Numbered from the stretch's first letter, positions 18,292 to 29,480 are shown. The stretch: DNA of 64,000 nucleotides from Azospirillum brasilense (GCF_007827815.1 NZ_VITH01000001.1:186001-250000), one strand, 5' to 3'. Numbers and translations are program-made. The notes: a model not told the origin generated them from the letters alone.

Positions 18292-19335
18292 TTAGGAGGC
18301 CCCGAAGTCGAGGTTCCAGGCCTCGTAGCGCTCCGGATCGTTCTCCCAGTCCTCGCGCACCTTGACGAACAGCATCAGGTGGACGCGCTGCTCCAGCATC
18401 TCCTCCAGCTCGGTCCGGGCGGCCTGCCCGAGCGCCTTGATGCGGGTGCCCTGCTTGCCGAGCACGATGGCCTTCTGGCTGTCGCGCTGGACATAGACGA
18501 CCTGGGAGATCTTGACCGACCCGTTCTCGAACTCCTCCCACTGCTCGGTCTCGACCGTCGCCGCGTAGGGGAGTTCCTGGTGAAGCTGCTGGAACAGCTT
18601 CTCGCGGGTGATCTCCGCCGCCAGCAGGCGCATCGGCATGTCGGAGATCTGGTCCTCCGGGTAGTGCCAGGGGCCTTCCGGCATGCGGGCGGCCAGGAAG
18701 CCGCGCAGATGCTCCACCCCGTCGCCGGTCGAGGCGGACAGCATGAAGATGTCGGTGAAGATGCCTTCCTGGTTGAAGCTGTCGGCAAGGCCCAGCAGCT
18801 TCTCGCGCGGCACGAGGTCGATCTTGTTCAGGATCAGGATGGCCTTGCGCCCCTGCTCCTTAAGGCGGGCGATGATGCCCTGGGTGTCCTGGTCGATGCC
18901 GCGGCGCGACACGTCGAACAGCAAGCCGACCAGATCGGCGTCCTCCGCCCCCTGCCAGGCCGCCGCCACCATGGCGCGGTCCAGCCGGCGCTTCGGCTTG
19001 AAGATGCCGGGGGTGTCGACGAAGATGATCTGGCTGTCGCCGGCGATGGTGATGCCGAGCACGCGCGTGCGGGTGGTCTGCACCTTGGAGCTGACGATCG
19101 ACACCTTGGAGCCGACCATCGCGTTCAGCAGGGTCGACTTGCCGGCGTTGGGCGCGCCGACCAGGGCAACGAAGCCGCAGCGCGGGTTCTCGGGCACATA
19201 GACGGCCTCTTCGGCGACGGCCTCTTCGGCGCCTTCTTCAGCACCGCTGTCGGCACCCTCATCCACGCTCTCGCTCACGCCCTCGTCCTTATCGTCGAAA
19301 TCGTCGTCTTCAAACTTGTCGCGGCCGTCAGTCAT
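18292..19335 (-). CDS. era: GTPase Era with acidic N-terminal extension
   Basis: 347 residues, about 45 longer than E. coli Era. Residues 1-45 are an extension dominated by Asp and Glu. The GTPase domain then shows G1 GAPNAGKST (60-68), G3 DTPG, G4 NKID and G5 SAS. The KH domain carries GKQGTRIK near the C-terminus. Era binds the 3' end of 16S rRNA and assists 30S assembly. It overlaps the end of rnc by 8 bp, the conserved rnc-era arrangement. The acidic tail makes the protein larger than usual; its role is unknown. Confidence 0.97.
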   Translation of the reverse strand: MTDGRDKFEDDDFDDKDEGVSESVDEGADSGAEEGAEEAVAEEAVYVPENPRCGFVALVGAPNAGKSTLLNAMVGSKVSIVSSKVQTTRTRVLGITIAGDSQIIFVDTPGIFKPKRRLDRAMVAAAWQGAEDADLVGLLFDVSRRGIDQDTQGIIARLKEQGRKAILILNKIDLVPREKLLGLADSFNQEGIFTDIFMLSASTGDGVEHLRGFLAARMPEGPWHYPEDQISDMPMRLLAAEITREKLFQQLHQELPYAATVETEQWEEFENGSVKISQVVYVQRDSQKAIVLGKQGTRIKALGQAARTELEEMLEQRVHLMLFVKVREDWENDPERYEAWNLDFGAS

Positions 19336-20104
19336 CGACCTGCACTCCCAATTGGCGCAGCAAGGCGCTGGCCGCTTTCCGTTCGGCGACCCGCTTGGAC
19401 GGGCCGGTGGCCGTCACCGGTTCCATGCCCTTCAGCCGGACCGCGATGCGGAACACCGGCTCGTGCGCCGGGCCGCTCTGCTCGATCAGTTCATAGGTGG
19501 GGATGGGACGCTTGTTGCCCTGCGCCCATTCCTGCAACGCCGTCTTGGAATCCAACGGCGGCGGGTCCGCGCGGTCGATCTGTCCGGCCCAGGCCCCGCG
19601 GATGAAGTCCCGCGCCTTGTCCATGCCGCCGTCCAGATAGAGCGCCCCGATCACCGCCTCGCAGGCGTCGGCCAGGATGGTGCGGTTGCTGCGCCCGCCG
19701 CCCTGCGCCTCCGCCGGGGACAGGCGCAGGTAGCGCCCGAGTTGCAGCGTGTCGGCGACGCGGCTCAGCGCCTCCCGCCGGACCAGCGAGACGTGCCGCT
19801 TGGCGAGCGCGCCCTCGCGTTCGTTGGGGAAGCGCTCCAGCAACCATTCGGCGATGACGAGGCCGAGCACCCGGTCGCCCAGGAACTCCAGCCGCTCATA
19901 GGCGAGGCCGGGTCCCTGCTCGGGCCGCCCGCCGTGGGCGTTGCGCTCCAGCCCCATCAGGCTGGGATGGGTGACCGCGTCGGCCAACCGCTGCGGGTCG
20001 GCGAAGCGATGGCCGACGGCCGCGGCCAGCTCCGCTAGGTCGGCGGAATCGGCGCTCACGTCCGGATCGGACGCCATGGGGGTCCCCCGTTCTTCAGGGC
20101 TCAC
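19328..20104 (-). CDS. rnc: ribonuclease III
   Basis: 258 residues from GTG 20104, which has GGAG about 10 bp upstream; ATG 20077 is an alternative nine residues in. The catalytic domain carries the signature ERLEFLGDRVLGLVIAE and DACEAVIGALYLDGG, with the acidic Mg2+ ligands in place. A double-stranded-RNA-binding domain follows (TALQEWAQGNKRPIPTYEL to KRVAERKAASALLRQLG). It processes rRNA precursors and structured mRNAs. It is the middle gene of lepB-rnc-era, a classic bacterial operon order. Confidence 0.97.
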   Translation of the reverse strand: MSPEERGTPMASDPDVSADSADLAELAAAVGHRFADPQRLADAVTHPSLMGLERNAHGGRPEQGPGLAYERLEFLGDRVLGLVIAEWLLERFPNEREGALAKRHVSLVRREALSRVADTLQLGRYLRLSPAEAQGGGRSNRTILADACEAVIGALYLDGGMDKARDFIRGAWAGQIDRADPPPLDSKTALQEWAQGNKRPIPTYELIEQSGPAHEPVFRIAVRLKGMEPVTATGPSKRVAERKAASALLRQLGVQVDD

Positions 20105-20140
20105 AATAACAAATCTCCGCGCCCCAGTGCTCGACGGGGC

Positions 20141-20911
20141 TCACTTCACAGCGTTGAACAGGCGGCTGAACCGCAGGTCCGCCGGCCAACGCCACACTTC
20201 GAAGAAGCGGGTCCCATCCTCCAACGAGAAGAACAGGAATTCGGCGCGCCCGACCAGATTCTCCATCGGGACATACCCCACCTGCGACGGGACGCGGCTG
20301 TCCAGCGAGTTGTCGCGGTTGTCGCCCATCATGAACAGATGGTTCGCCGGCACCTTGAAGGCCGGAGTGTTGTCGAGCGGACCGTTGTCCGACTCCTCGA
20401 TGATGCGGTGGCTGCGCCCGCCCGGCAGGGTTTCCACATACTGGGCAATGCGGACCTCGCGGCCCAGCGCGTCGCGAGACACATAGTCCTCGATGCGCTC
20501 GCGCTTCACCGGCTGGCCGTTGATGTGCAGGACGCCGCCGGTCACCTGGACGGTGTCGCCCGGAAGGCCGATGACGCGCTTGATGTAGTCGGTCTTGTTG
20601 TCGCGCGGCAGCTTGAACACGGCGACGTCGCCGCGCTCCGGCGCGTGGCCCAGGATGCGGCCCTCGAACAGCGGCAACCCGAAGCCGACCGTGTACTTGC
20701 TGTATCCGTAGGAGAACTTGGACACGAACAGGTAGTCGCCGATCAGCAGCGTCGGGATCATCGACCCAGACGGGATGTTGAAGGGCTCGAAGGCAAAGGT
20801 CCGCACGCCGAAGGCGATGATGACCGCGTAGAAGACCGTCTTCACCGTCTCGGCAAAGCCGCCTGTCTCTTTGGATTTGCCGGTCAAGGCGGTCTCTCTG
20901 TTCATGGTCAT
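20141..20911 (-). CDS. lepB: signal peptidase I
   Basis: 256 residues. A single N-terminal transmembrane segment (about 22-40) precedes the catalytic domain. Nucleophile Ser50 lies in [15 protein letters not shown] and the general base Lys111 in [12 protein letters not shown]. The C-terminal signature [12 protein letters not shown] is present. It cleaves signal peptides from exported proteins at the outer face of the inner membrane. Its ATG overlaps the acpS stop as ATGA, and rnc follows after about 36 bp. Confidence 0.97.
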   Translation of the reverse strand: MTMNRETALTGKSKETGGFAETVKTVFYAVIIAFGVRTFAFEPFNIPSGSMIPTLLIGDYLFVSKFSYGYSKYTVGFGLPLFEGRILGHAPERGDVAVFKLPRDNKTDYIKRVIGLPGDTVQVTGGVLHINGQPVKRERIEDYVSRDALGREVRIAQYVETLPGGRSHRIIEESDNGPLDNTPAFKVPANHLFMMGDNRDNSLDSRVPSQVGYVPMENLVGRAEFLFFSLEDGTRFFEVWRWPADLRFSRLFNAVK

Positions 20912-21375
20912 GCGGAGGGTGCCGTGGAGGTGGTGATGGGGGTATCGGCGGAAGCGTCGGCCGGTTCGGCGCTGATGATGACGAAGGCCTCGGCCATCGG
21001 ATACTCGTCGGTCAGCGTCACGTGGATGCGCGCCTGCATGCCCGGCGGGGTCATCGCCTGCAGCCGCTCCAGCGCGCCGCCGGTCAGGCGCATGGTCGGC
21101 TGGCCGGAGGGCAGGTTCACCACCCCCATGTCGCGCCAGAACACGCCGTCGCGGAATCCGGTGCCCAGCGCCTTGGAGCAGGCCTCCTTGGCGGCGAAGC
21201 GCTTGGCGTAGGTCGCGGCCCGGGCGCTGTGCTTGCCGGCGGCGCCGGCGCGGCGCTCCGACTTGGCGCGCTCCACGTCGGTGAAGATGCGGGCGATGAA
21301 GCGGTCCCCGAAACGGTCCAGCGACTGCTCGATCCGGCGGATGTCGATCAGGTCGTTCCCGATGCCAAGGATCAT
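20908..21375 (-). CDS. acpS: holo-[acyl-carrier-protein] synthase
   Basis: 155 residues from ATG 21375. The family signature opens the protein ([19 protein letters not shown]), and [15 protein letters not shown] carries the conserved Glu/Lys of the active site. It transfers 4'-phosphopantetheine from CoA to apo-ACP. About 20 residues rich in Ala, Ser and Thr extend the C-terminus beyond the usual end. It is coupled by ATGA overlaps on both sides, to pdxJ upstream and lepB downstream. Confidence 0.95.
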   Translation of the reverse strand: MILGIGNDLIDIRRIEQSLDRFGDRFIARIFTDVERAKSERRAGAAGKHSARAATYAKRFAAKEACSKALGTGFRDGVFWRDMGVVNLPSGQPTMRLTGGALERLQAMTPPGMQARIHVTLTDEYPMAEAFVIISAEPADASADTPITTSTAPSA

Positions 21376-22124
21376 GAGACGCCTCCGCTTGCCAAACGGG
21401 CGTCCTTCATGACGGCGCGCATGCGCTGGAGCGTGTTGCCCAGCCCGACGAAGATCGCCTCGCCGATCAGGAAATGGCCGATGTTCAGCTCGACGATGGT
21501 CGGTATGGCGGCGACCGCGCCGACCGTCTCGTAGCTCAGCCCATGGCCGGCGTGGCACTCCAGCCCGATGGCCTCGGCGTGAGCCGCCGCCCGGACGATC
21601 CGCTCCAGCTCCGCCGCGCGCTCCGCCCCGGCGGGCGCGTCGCAGTAGGCGCCGGTGTGCAGTTCCACCACCGGCGCGCCCAAGGCCTTCGCTGCGTCGA
21701 GTTGCGCCGGTTCCGGGTCGATGAACAGCGAGACGCGGATGCCTGCGGCGCCGAGTTCGCCGACGAAGCGCTTGAGGGTGCCCATCTGCCCGGCGACGTC
21801 CAGCCCGCCTTCGGTGGTGACCTCGGTGCGCTTCTCCGGGACGAGGCAGCAGGCGTGCGGCCTGTGGCGCAGCGCGATGCCGAGCATCTCGTCCGTCGCC
21901 GCCATCTCCAGATTCAGCGGCAACCGGATCTCCGCCATCAGCCGTTCGATGTCGGAATCGATGATGTGGCGGCGGTCTTCGCGCAGATGGGCGGTGATGC
22001 CGTCGGCCCCGGCCTCGGCGGCGAGCTTCGCCGCGCGCACGGGATCGGGGTGACGCCCGCCCCGCGCGTTGCGGACGGTCGCCACATGGTCGATGTTCAC
22101 GCCGAGGCGCAGAGGGCGGGGCAT
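21372..22124 (-). CDS. pdxJ: pyridoxine 5'-phosphate synthase
   Basis: 250 residues from ATG 22124; an earlier in-frame start at 22166 is less likely. It opens [18 protein letters not shown], the PdxJ signature, and contains [24 protein letters not shown] and [10 protein letters not shown]. The enzyme condenses deoxyxylulose 5-phosphate with 3-amino-2-oxopropyl phosphate in vitamin B6 synthesis. The pdxJ-acpS pairing is widely conserved in proteobacteria and the stop overlaps acpS by 4 bp. Confidence 0.97.
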   Translation of the reverse strand: MPRPLRLGVNIDHVATVRNARGGRHPDPVRAAKLAAEAGADGITAHLREDRRHIIDSDIERLMAEIRLPLNLEMAATDEMLGIALRHRPHACCLVPEKRTEVTTEGGLDVAGQMGTLKRFVGELGAAGIRVSLFIDPEPAQLDAAKALGAPVVELHTGAYCDAPAGAERAAELERIVRAAAHAEAIGLECHAGHGLSYETVGAVAAIPTIVELNIGHFLIGEAIFVGLGNTLQRMRAVMKDARLASGGVS

Positions 22125-22223
22125 AGGCTCGAAACTCCGGTGTCGCGCCGGTCCCGCATCCTGCATCCGGCGGGCACCGGTTCTCCCTGCTATATAGCGG
22201 CGGTGCAGCGTCGCGTCACGCCG

Positions 22224-22646
22224 TCATTCGACGACGTGATGCGCGACGATCCGCTCGGCGAGCGCCTTCAGCTCCTCGATGGGCGGGTCATGGCGCGGCC
22301 AGACCAGATCGGCGCCGTCGTTCTGATAGCGCGGCACCACATGCACGTGGATGTGCGGCGCCGTCTGCCAGCCCGCCGGTTTGTTGGTCTGGAGAATCGT
22401 GACCCCCTCCGGCGAAAAGGCCGCCTGGACGGCGCGGGCGACCTTGTGGACGGTGCGGAACAGGGCCGCCGCCTCGTCCTCCGTCACGTCCAGAATGGTC
22501 GGGGCCGGGCGCTTCAGCGCCACCAGCACATGGCCGGGATTGACCTGACCGGCGTCCATGAAGGCGAAGGTCTCCGCATCCTCGTACACCACCGCGCAGG
22601 GCAGCTCCCCGGCGATCAGGCGGCTGAAGATGGTCGGACTGGACAT
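22224..22646 (-). CDS. HIT family hydrolase
   Basis: 140 residues. The histidine triad HIHVHVVPR (HxHxHxx) lies near residue 100 and the N-terminal HIT fold opens IFSRLIAGELPCAVVYED. Members hydrolyse nucleoside phosphoramidates and dinucleotides such as ADP-linked adducts. It sits between rsh and pdxJ on the same strand, about 40 bp after rsh, and may be read through from it. The physiological substrate is unknown. Confidence 0.92.
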   Translation of the reverse strand: MSSPTIFSRLIAGELPCAVVYEDAETFAFMDAGQVNPGHVLVALKRPAPTILDVTEDEAAALFRTVHKVARAVQAAFSPEGVTILQTNKPAGWQTAPHIHVHVVPRYQNDGADLVWPRHDPPIEELKALAERIVAHHVVE

Positions 22647-22686
22647 GCTTCCCTCGCTTCCGATGGGCGCGACCGGGCGGGCGCCC

Positions 22687-24858
<2,172 letters not shown>

Positions 24859-24922
24859 GCCACCCGACCCGGCGCAGCGTGCGCCATGAAGTTTCGCAAA
24901 TGATTGGTTTGTCGACGGAATA

Positions 24923-24939
24923 GGGGGCCGTCGGCCCCC
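24923..24939 (-). terminator. hairpin after rpoZ, possible weak terminator
   Basis: GGGGGCC-gtc-GGCCCCC forms a perfect 7-bp stem about 25 bp downstream of the rpoZ stop. There is no T-run on the minus strand, so it may only slow transcription before rsh. Confidence 0.4.
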
Positions 24940-24963
24940 AAGACCGGTCGCTGTCGGTCAGCG

Positions 24964-25410
24964 TCAGAGATCCCCGTCCGCATCGCGGCCGACGACATCG
25001 TCCTCGGTCTCGCCGAAGGCCGCCGCCGGATCGCTCTCCATGTCGGACATCAGATCGTCGCCTTCGCCGACCTCCTCCGCCTCGCTCATCCCGTCCTCGT
25101 CCTCCAGCGACGTGTCGCCGCGGGCGGCCCAGTCGTGCTCGCCGGCCATAAGCTCGACGATCTCCTCCTCGGGCTCGTCCGGCTCGACGTGCTTCTGGTG
25201 GCCCTTGATCAGGGCATTCTTCAGATGCTCCAGCATCACCGTCTCATCGGCGATCTCGCGCAGGGCAACGACCGGGTTCTTGTCGTTGTCGCGGTCGATC
25301 GACAGCGGGGCGCCGGACGCGATCTCACGCGCGCGCTGGGCCGCCATCATCACCAGCTCAAACCGGTTCGGAACCTTGAGGACGCAATCTTCGACGGTAA
25401 CGCGGGCCAT
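24964..25410 (-). CDS. rpoZ: RNA polymerase omega subunit with long acidic tail
   Basis: 148 residues from ATG 25410, with CGGAG about 13 bp upstream. The omega core opens [20 protein letters not shown] and includes the conserved [11 protein letters not shown], then [17 protein letters not shown]. From about residue 85 the chain continues as a long Glu/Asp-rich tail ([19 protein letters not shown] onward), making it longer than E. coli omega (91 residues). Omega helps fold beta-prime and forms a (p)ppGpp-binding site in E. coli, which fits its place directly upstream of rsh. Confidence 0.95.
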   Translation of the reverse strand: MARVTVEDCVLKVPNRFELVMMAAQRAREIASGAPLSIDRDNDKNPVVALREIADETVMLEHLKNALIKGHQKHVEPDEPEEEIVELMAGEHDWAARGDTSLEDEDGMSEAEEVGEGDDLMSDMESDPAAAFGETEDDVVGRDADGDL

Positions 25411-25444
25411 ACCAAACCAACTCCGGGATCTGCGAAGGGAACCG

Positions 25445-25473
25445 AATATATTGATGCGTTCGCGCCGGCGCAA
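25445..25473 (-). promoter_or_regulatory. candidate sigma-70 promoter of rpoZ
   Basis: On the minus strand TTGCGC and TATATT are separated by exactly 17 bp, about 35 bp upstream of the rpoZ ATG. Predicted from consensus only. Confidence 0.5.
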
Positions 25474-25584
25474 GCGCTTCGAGCCTCGTCGGGTCCACCC
25501 GCCGTACCCCGCCCGCAGAGGCCCCATGCCCGCGCGCCCCCTTGCTCGCGCGTAGACGAACCCCTACGTTACTTATCTGGTGAA

Positions 25585-25614
25585 TCGCAATTTCGCGTAT
25601 GCCTGAGATATAAT
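25585..25614 (+). promoter_or_regulatory. candidate sigma-70 promoter of the NYN-domain gene
   Basis: A perfect -10 TATAAT (25609-25614) with a weak -35 TCGCAA (25585-25590) at 18-bp spacing, 27 bp before the TTG start. The region is AT-rich relative to its surroundings. Confidence 0.5.
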
Positions 25615-25641
25615 TCAATCCATCGTGGAAGGATTACGAAA

Positions 25642-26289
25642 TTGGATCGCAATACGACTTTGCCGAAAGATGTTACGAAGCTCTTTTATAAGGAAGAGCG
25701 TCTGGCGATGTTCATCGACGGAGCCAATTTGTACGCAGCCGCCCGGTCCCTGGGCTTCGATATCGACTACAAGCGCCTGCGCGACGGCTTCGCCTCGGAA
25801 GGAAGACTGGTGCGCGCCTTCTACTACACCGCGCTGGTGGAGGATCAGGAGTACTCGCCGATCCGGCCTCTGGTCGATTGGCTGGACTACAACGGCTACA
25901 CCATGGTGACCAAGCCGACCAAGGAGTTCACCGACGCCTCGGGCCGCCGCAAGATCAAGGGCAACATGGACATAGAGCTGGCCATCGACGTCATGGAGAT
26001 GGCTGAGCGGGTGGACCACATCCTGCTCTTCTCGGGCGACGGCGATTTCCGCCGGCTGGTCGAGGCGGTGCAGCGCAAGGGCGTGCGGGTCAGTGTCATC
26101 AGCACCGTGCGCTCCCAGCCGCCGATGGTCGCCGATGAGTTGCGCCGTCAGGCCGACAACTTCATCGAGCTCCAGGACCTCGCCCCGAGCATCGCCCGCG
26201 TCCATCACCACCGCGAGCCGATGGGCAATCCGGGTTCCCCGGGCTCCCCGGAAATCCCCAGCCAGGGCGGCCCCTACGCCAACTTCTGA
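25642..26289 (+). CDS. NYN domain (LabA/DUF88-like) putative ribonuclease
   Basis: 215 residues from TTG 25642, chosen because GGAAGGA lies about 8 bp upstream and no ATG occurs before the domain. The NYN/PIN-like fold shows its acidic metal site: MFIDGANLY, KIKGNMDIELAIDVMEMA and HILLFSGDGDFRRLVEA. A Pro/Gly/Ser-rich tail follows residue 190. NYN proteins are PIN-like nucleases in RNA processing, but this LabA-like branch is little studied. It is divergent from rpoZ across an intergenic region with promoters in both directions. Confidence 0.85.
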   Translation: MDRNTTLPKDVTKLFYKEERLAMFIDGANLYAAARSLGFDIDYKRLRDGFASEGRLVRAFYYTALVEDQEYSPIRPLVDWLDYNGYTMVTKPTKEFTDASGRRKIKGNMDIELAIDVMEMAERVDHILLFSGDGDFRRLVEAVQRKGVRVSVISTVRSQPPMVADELRRQADNFIELQDLAPSIARVHHHREPMGNPGSPGSPEIPSQGGPYANF

Positions 26290-26323
26290 TAAGCACTATT
26301 CACCGCGGGGCGTGCCTGACCGG

Positions 26324-27346
26324 TCAGCGCCCCGCCACGGTGGGCTTGAGCGCGTTGGCCGGAAGCTGGAACATCATCAGATAGGTCCGTTGGAGCGGGC
26401 TACGGTTGTCGTCGGAAACGACGTAGACCAGCAGATCGCCGTCCGGGCCGGGGCGCACCGCCAGCCCTTCGAAATTGTCGGTCAGCAACGGCGGTTCCAG
26501 ACGCGCCAGTTCCACACCATCCATCGTCGCACCGCCGCGCAGCGAATCCGCCGGCACATGGACGATGCGCGCCGCCCAGCCGCCCAGCAGGGATACCCGC
26601 CGTTCCAGCACCAAGACCCCGCCGTCCGGCAGGGGCGCCGCCGCCGTGGGGCGGAAGCGCGGCGCGGCGCGGTAGGTCAGCGGTTGCCAGTCCCCGCGCT
26701 TCTTCAGGTCGGTGGGAGCAATCCAGGCGTGGCGTTCCCGGACGCCGTTGTCGTCCCCTTCCTCGATGGCGAGAATGCGGCCGTCGGCCAGCGCCGCCAG
26801 AGCCTCGACCCCGCCGTTCGACGGCGCCGACTCCAGGCCGGGCGGAGTCGGGAGCTTGCGCGGCGGCCCCTCGGGTCGGGCGGCGCCCTCGTAACGGAGG
26901 ATGCGGTGGTTGCGTTCGAACGGCACCAGCCAGCCGCCGTCCGGCAGGCGGGCAAGGTCTTCCGAATCATTGAGCCGGCCACGGTAGTCTGGGTCCTTGT
27001 CGAGGGCGAGCGGGCGGACATCATACTGTCCAGCGCCCGCCAGACGGCCCTGGGCGTCGTAGGACAGGCGTCCGGTGACGCTCTTGCCGAGGTCGGACAC
27101 CGCGACGAAGCGGTCGCCCGAGTCGCTGACCCAGAGGCCGGACAGGCCGCCAACCCCCGCCCCAGCGGGCAGGCGGAGGGCGCCACGAAATCGCAGGGCG
27201 CCGACCTCCGAAAGATCGGGACGGTCGCGGTCGAGCGCAACCGGAACGGACGACTCGGCGGGCCCGCCGTTGCCGGCCACCGCGGCGCAGCCGCCGGCCA
27301 CGGCCAGCAGGGCGCAGAAGGGAATCACCAAGGTTCTCAAACGCAT
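26324..27346 (-). CDS. phytase-like / esterase-like lipoprotein
   Basis: 340 residues from ATG 27346; starts at 27358 and 27412 are also in frame. A signal peptide (RLRTLVIPFCALLAVAGGC) ends at Cys20 in a lipobox-like context, so it is probably an outer-membrane or periplasmic lipoprotein. The rest resembles the phytase-like beta-propeller domain annotated as 'esterase-like activity of phytase': GVGGLSGLWVSDSGDRFVAV, DSEDLARLPDGGWLVPFERN and NGGVEALAALADGRILAIEE. Catalytic evidence for this family is thin. It is convergent with the NYN gene. Confidence 0.75.
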   Translation of the reverse strand: MRLRTLVIPFCALLAVAGGCAAVAGNGGPAESSVPVALDRDRPDLSEVGALRFRGALRLPAGAGVGGLSGLWVSDSGDRFVAVSDLGKSVTGRLSYDAQGRLAGAGQYDVRPLALDKDPDYRGRLNDSEDLARLPDGGWLVPFERNHRILRYEGAARPEGPPRKLPTPPGLESAPSNGGVEALAALADGRILAIEEGDDNGVRERHAWIAPTDLKKRGDWQPLTYRAAPRFRPTAAAPLPDGGVLVLERRVSLLGGWAARIVHVPADSLRGGATMDGVELARLEPPLLTDNFEGLAVRPGPDGDLLVYVVSDDNRSPLQRTYLMMFQLPANALKPTVAGR

Positions 27347-27473
27347 GGCGGCACTCATGCCACGACGGGACGGCCAGGGGAACGCATTTTCCGGCTTGCC
27401 CCGCCTGCCCATGCTTCCGACCTTTCGTCCGCCGGCCGCATAAGCCCTGCCCCTCCGTCCGAACGTGGACGAA

Positions 27474-27517
27474 CGAATTGGATATGCGCAGAGGGTTAAT
27501 TCCTCAGAACCAATTCG
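27474..27517. promoter_or_regulatory. long-spaced inverted repeat in divergent promoter region
   Basis: CGAATTGG (27474-27481) and CCAATTCG (27510-27517) are perfect 8-bp arms separated by 28 bp, between the phytase-like lipoprotein and the histidine kinase genes. It could be a paired operator; no binder can be named. Confidence 0.35.
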
Positions 27518-27587
27518 GGAGTGGGTTCAAGCGCATAAATTGTTCTGTACCTAAGTAAAACATTGCCCAGCTTCAGCCGAGAATTGC

Positions 27588-28283
27588 GTGATGCCCAATC
27601 CCCTCCGGTCCCGGCCGGTCGCCCTGCCTGCTGATCGCCCCGCCACCGGTTCGGGAGCGCCGGAGGACCCAATCGCGGAACGCATCCGCGAGTTGGAGGC
27701 TGAACTGCGCGAGCTTCAGCACCGGGCCAAGAACAGCCTCCAGCTCGTCATCAGCCTGCTCAAGCTGCAGACGGGCCGCATCCGCGACCCGGACGCGCGC
27801 GCCGCCTACGAGCAGACGCTGGTGCGCATCGAAGCGCTGGCCATCCTCTACCGCCAGCTCCACGAGTCGGGCACCGGCACCCATGTGAATCTGGGCCGCT
27901 ACATCGAATCGCTGGCCGACGCGGTGAAGCACGGGACGCCCGGCGGCCTCGCAAACGTGCCGATCGAGGTGAAGAGCGATCCCATCCAGATCGGCCTCTA
28001 CGAGGCCATGCCGCTGGGACTGATCACCGCGGAGCTGATCACCAACAGCCTGCACCACGCCTATCCCGAACAGGGCTGGATCCGCGTGTCGATCACCCAG
28101 GAGCAGAACGGCCGCGCCCGCCTGATCGTCGAGGACAACGGGCGCGCCCTGCCCGCCGGCTTCGACACGACGGCGGAGGACGGGCTGATGCTCGCCGAGG
28201 CTCTGGCCGCCCAGCTCGGTGACACGCTGAACACGGAAAGCGACGCCGCCGGGACCACCGCCAGCGTGTCCTTTCCCGTCTGA
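27588..28283 (+). CDS. HisKA_2-type sensor histidine kinase, no sensory domain
   Basis: About 231 residues (GTG 27588 or ATG 27591). A short N-terminus leads into a HisKA_2 dimerisation helix with the phospho-acceptor His in ELQHRAKNSLQLVISLL (His44 from the ATG). The HATPase domain follows: AMPLGLITAELITNSLHHAYPE (N-box), then VEDNGRALP (G1). There is no transmembrane segment and no PAS or GAF domain, so input must come from a partner protein. HWE/HisKA_2 kinases without sensors often feed the alphaproteobacterial general stress response, but no phyR or ecfG is adjacent. Confidence 0.85.
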   Translation: MMPNPLRSRPVALPADRPATGSGAPEDPIAERIRELEAELRELQHRAKNSLQLVISLLKLQTGRIRDPDARAAYEQTLVRIEALAILYRQLHESGTGTHVNLGRYIESLADAVKHGTPGGLANVPIEVKSDPIQIGLYEAMPLGLITAELITNSLHHAYPEQGWIRVSITQEQNGRARLIVEDNGRALPAGFDTTAEDGLMLAEALAAQLGDTLNTESDAAGTTASVSFPV

Positions 28284-28304
28284 TGACGGCGGCGCCTGGA
28301 TGAT

Positions 28305-28709
28305 CTAGGCCGGCGTCCCGTGGCGCTCCTGCGGGGTGTCCCCGGGGCCGTGGTCGTGATGCTCGTGGGGATGCTCGGGCGACGGCGCGGTCTTGACGGC
28401 CCCCGCGAACCAGTCGCGGATCGCCTGCGCCGGGTCGCTCTCCAGCGTGGTCACCGGCTCGATGCCGCGGCGCTTCATGTGGTTGATGAAGCCCTCGCCG
28501 GAGGAGCCGGTGATCACCACCCGCACCGCGTCGATCGGATGGGGGCGGCCGTCGCCGGCGAGGTGGAGCACCTCATCCTCGGCCAGTTCGATCCGCGAGA
28601 CCTCCACGGGCTCGCCGCCCGCCTCGGCTTCGAAGACCAGGAAGCGGCGGGTGCGTCCGCCATGGGTGGCGATGCTGCGGTAATCCTGCGTGCCGACGGC
28701 GAACCTCAT
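28305..28709 (-). CDS. NifX/NifB/NafY-family cofactor-binding protein with His-rich tail
   Basis: 134 residues. The dinitrogenase-cofactor-like fold covers residues 1-110: MRFAVGTQDYRSIATHGGRT, FLVFEA, RVVITGSSGEGFINHMKRRG and an EPVTT stretch followed by AIRDWF. The C-terminus adds a His-rich tail (HPHEHHDHGPGDTPQERHG). Relatives bind FeMo-co, NifB-co or other metal clusters, and many lie outside nif loci with unknown roles. No nif gene occurs in this window. Metal handling is the reasonable inference. Confidence 0.85.
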   Translation of the reverse strand: MRFAVGTQDYRSIATHGGRTRRFLVFEAEAGGEPVEVSRIELAEDEVLHLAGDGRPHPIDAVRVVITGSSGEGFINHMKRRGIEPVTTLESDPAQAIRDWFAGAVKTAPSPEHPHEHHDHGPGDTPQERHGTPA

Positions 28710-28787
28710 CCCACATCCCCCTCAAAGCCCAGCAGCCTTACCGTGGCACGGCGTCCCGCCGCGCACACTGAGGGAGGTCAATGCGCG

Positions 28788-29321
28788 TCAGAGGATTTCC
28801 GTTTCGTCGGAGCGGATGACGTCCGTCCATTTGCGCTCCAGACGGCGCAGCGTGCGGTAGGTGACCTCGAAATCCTGGCTGTCGCCGTCGGTGCGGATCA
28901 GCCCGTCGGAGTGGACCGACGCCATGTGGCGCAGCCGCTCGCACAGCTCCAGCCCGCGGGGCGACAGCTTCAGCCGGGCGGCGCGCTTGTCGCGCGGCGA
29001 AGCGGAGCGGTCGACATAGCCGCTGTCCACCAGCTGCTTCAGGTTGTAGGAGGCGTTGGAGCCGAGGTAATAGCCGCGCTCGATCAGGTCGCGCACGCTG
29101 ATCTCGCCGTTGGAGATGTTCAGCAGCATCATCACCTGCACCGGGCTGATGTCGTCGATGCCGATGCGGGACAGCTCGATTCGCAGAACGTCGAGAAACC
29201 GGCGGTGCATCCGTTCGATGATCCGCGCCACCTCATGGTACATCTGGGTGGCGGAGGCCTTGCGCTCAGCGTCGGTGCGCTCGGCATCTTCGGTCGGCTG
29301 GGGCTGAACGAGCGTCGTCAT
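28788..29321 (-). CDS. ldtR: MarR-family regulator, LdtR-like
   Basis: 177 residues from ATG 29321. The winged helix-turn-helix core spans about 40-130: HRRFLDVLRIELSRIGIDDI, VMMLLNISNGEISVRDLIER, GYYLGSNASYNLKQLVDSGY and RDKRAARLKLSPRG. The YYLGSNxSYNLKxLV recognition region and the ending LRRLERKWTDVI match the LdtR proteins of Rhizobiales, which control an L,D-transpeptidase gene and stress tolerance. No ldt gene is adjacent here. The symbol is given by resemblance, not synteny. Confidence 0.75.
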   Translation of the reverse strand: MTTLVQPQPTEDAERTDAERKASATQMYHEVARIIERMHRRFLDVLRIELSRIGIDDISPVQVMMLLNISNGEISVRDLIERGYYLGSNASYNLKQLVDSGYVDRSASPRDKRAARLKLSPRGLELCERLRHMASVHSDGLIRTDGDSQDFEVTYRTLRRLERKWTDVIRSDETEIL

Positions 29322-29480
29322 GGGCCTCGGTTCTGCGTGGGGATCGGGAAATATGGCCTGCCTTGCCCAACGCACCGTAGGGACCTAACTGTTTAATTTA
29401 TATTAACTGTGATGGCGGCACGAAGGCGCACCGGACCTTTCCCAAAGGTTGGCACGCCTTCCGCCAAGGACTGGATAAGG

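Noticed and set aside
16849..19605. Plus-strand reading frame of 918 codons opposite ycjX and era
   Set aside because: Antisense shadow of two well-supported genes; low-complexity Arg/Gly/Leu/Gln sequence.
28305..28709. A nif cluster
   Set aside because: The NifX-like gene is alone; no nifH, D, K, E, N or B is in the window.
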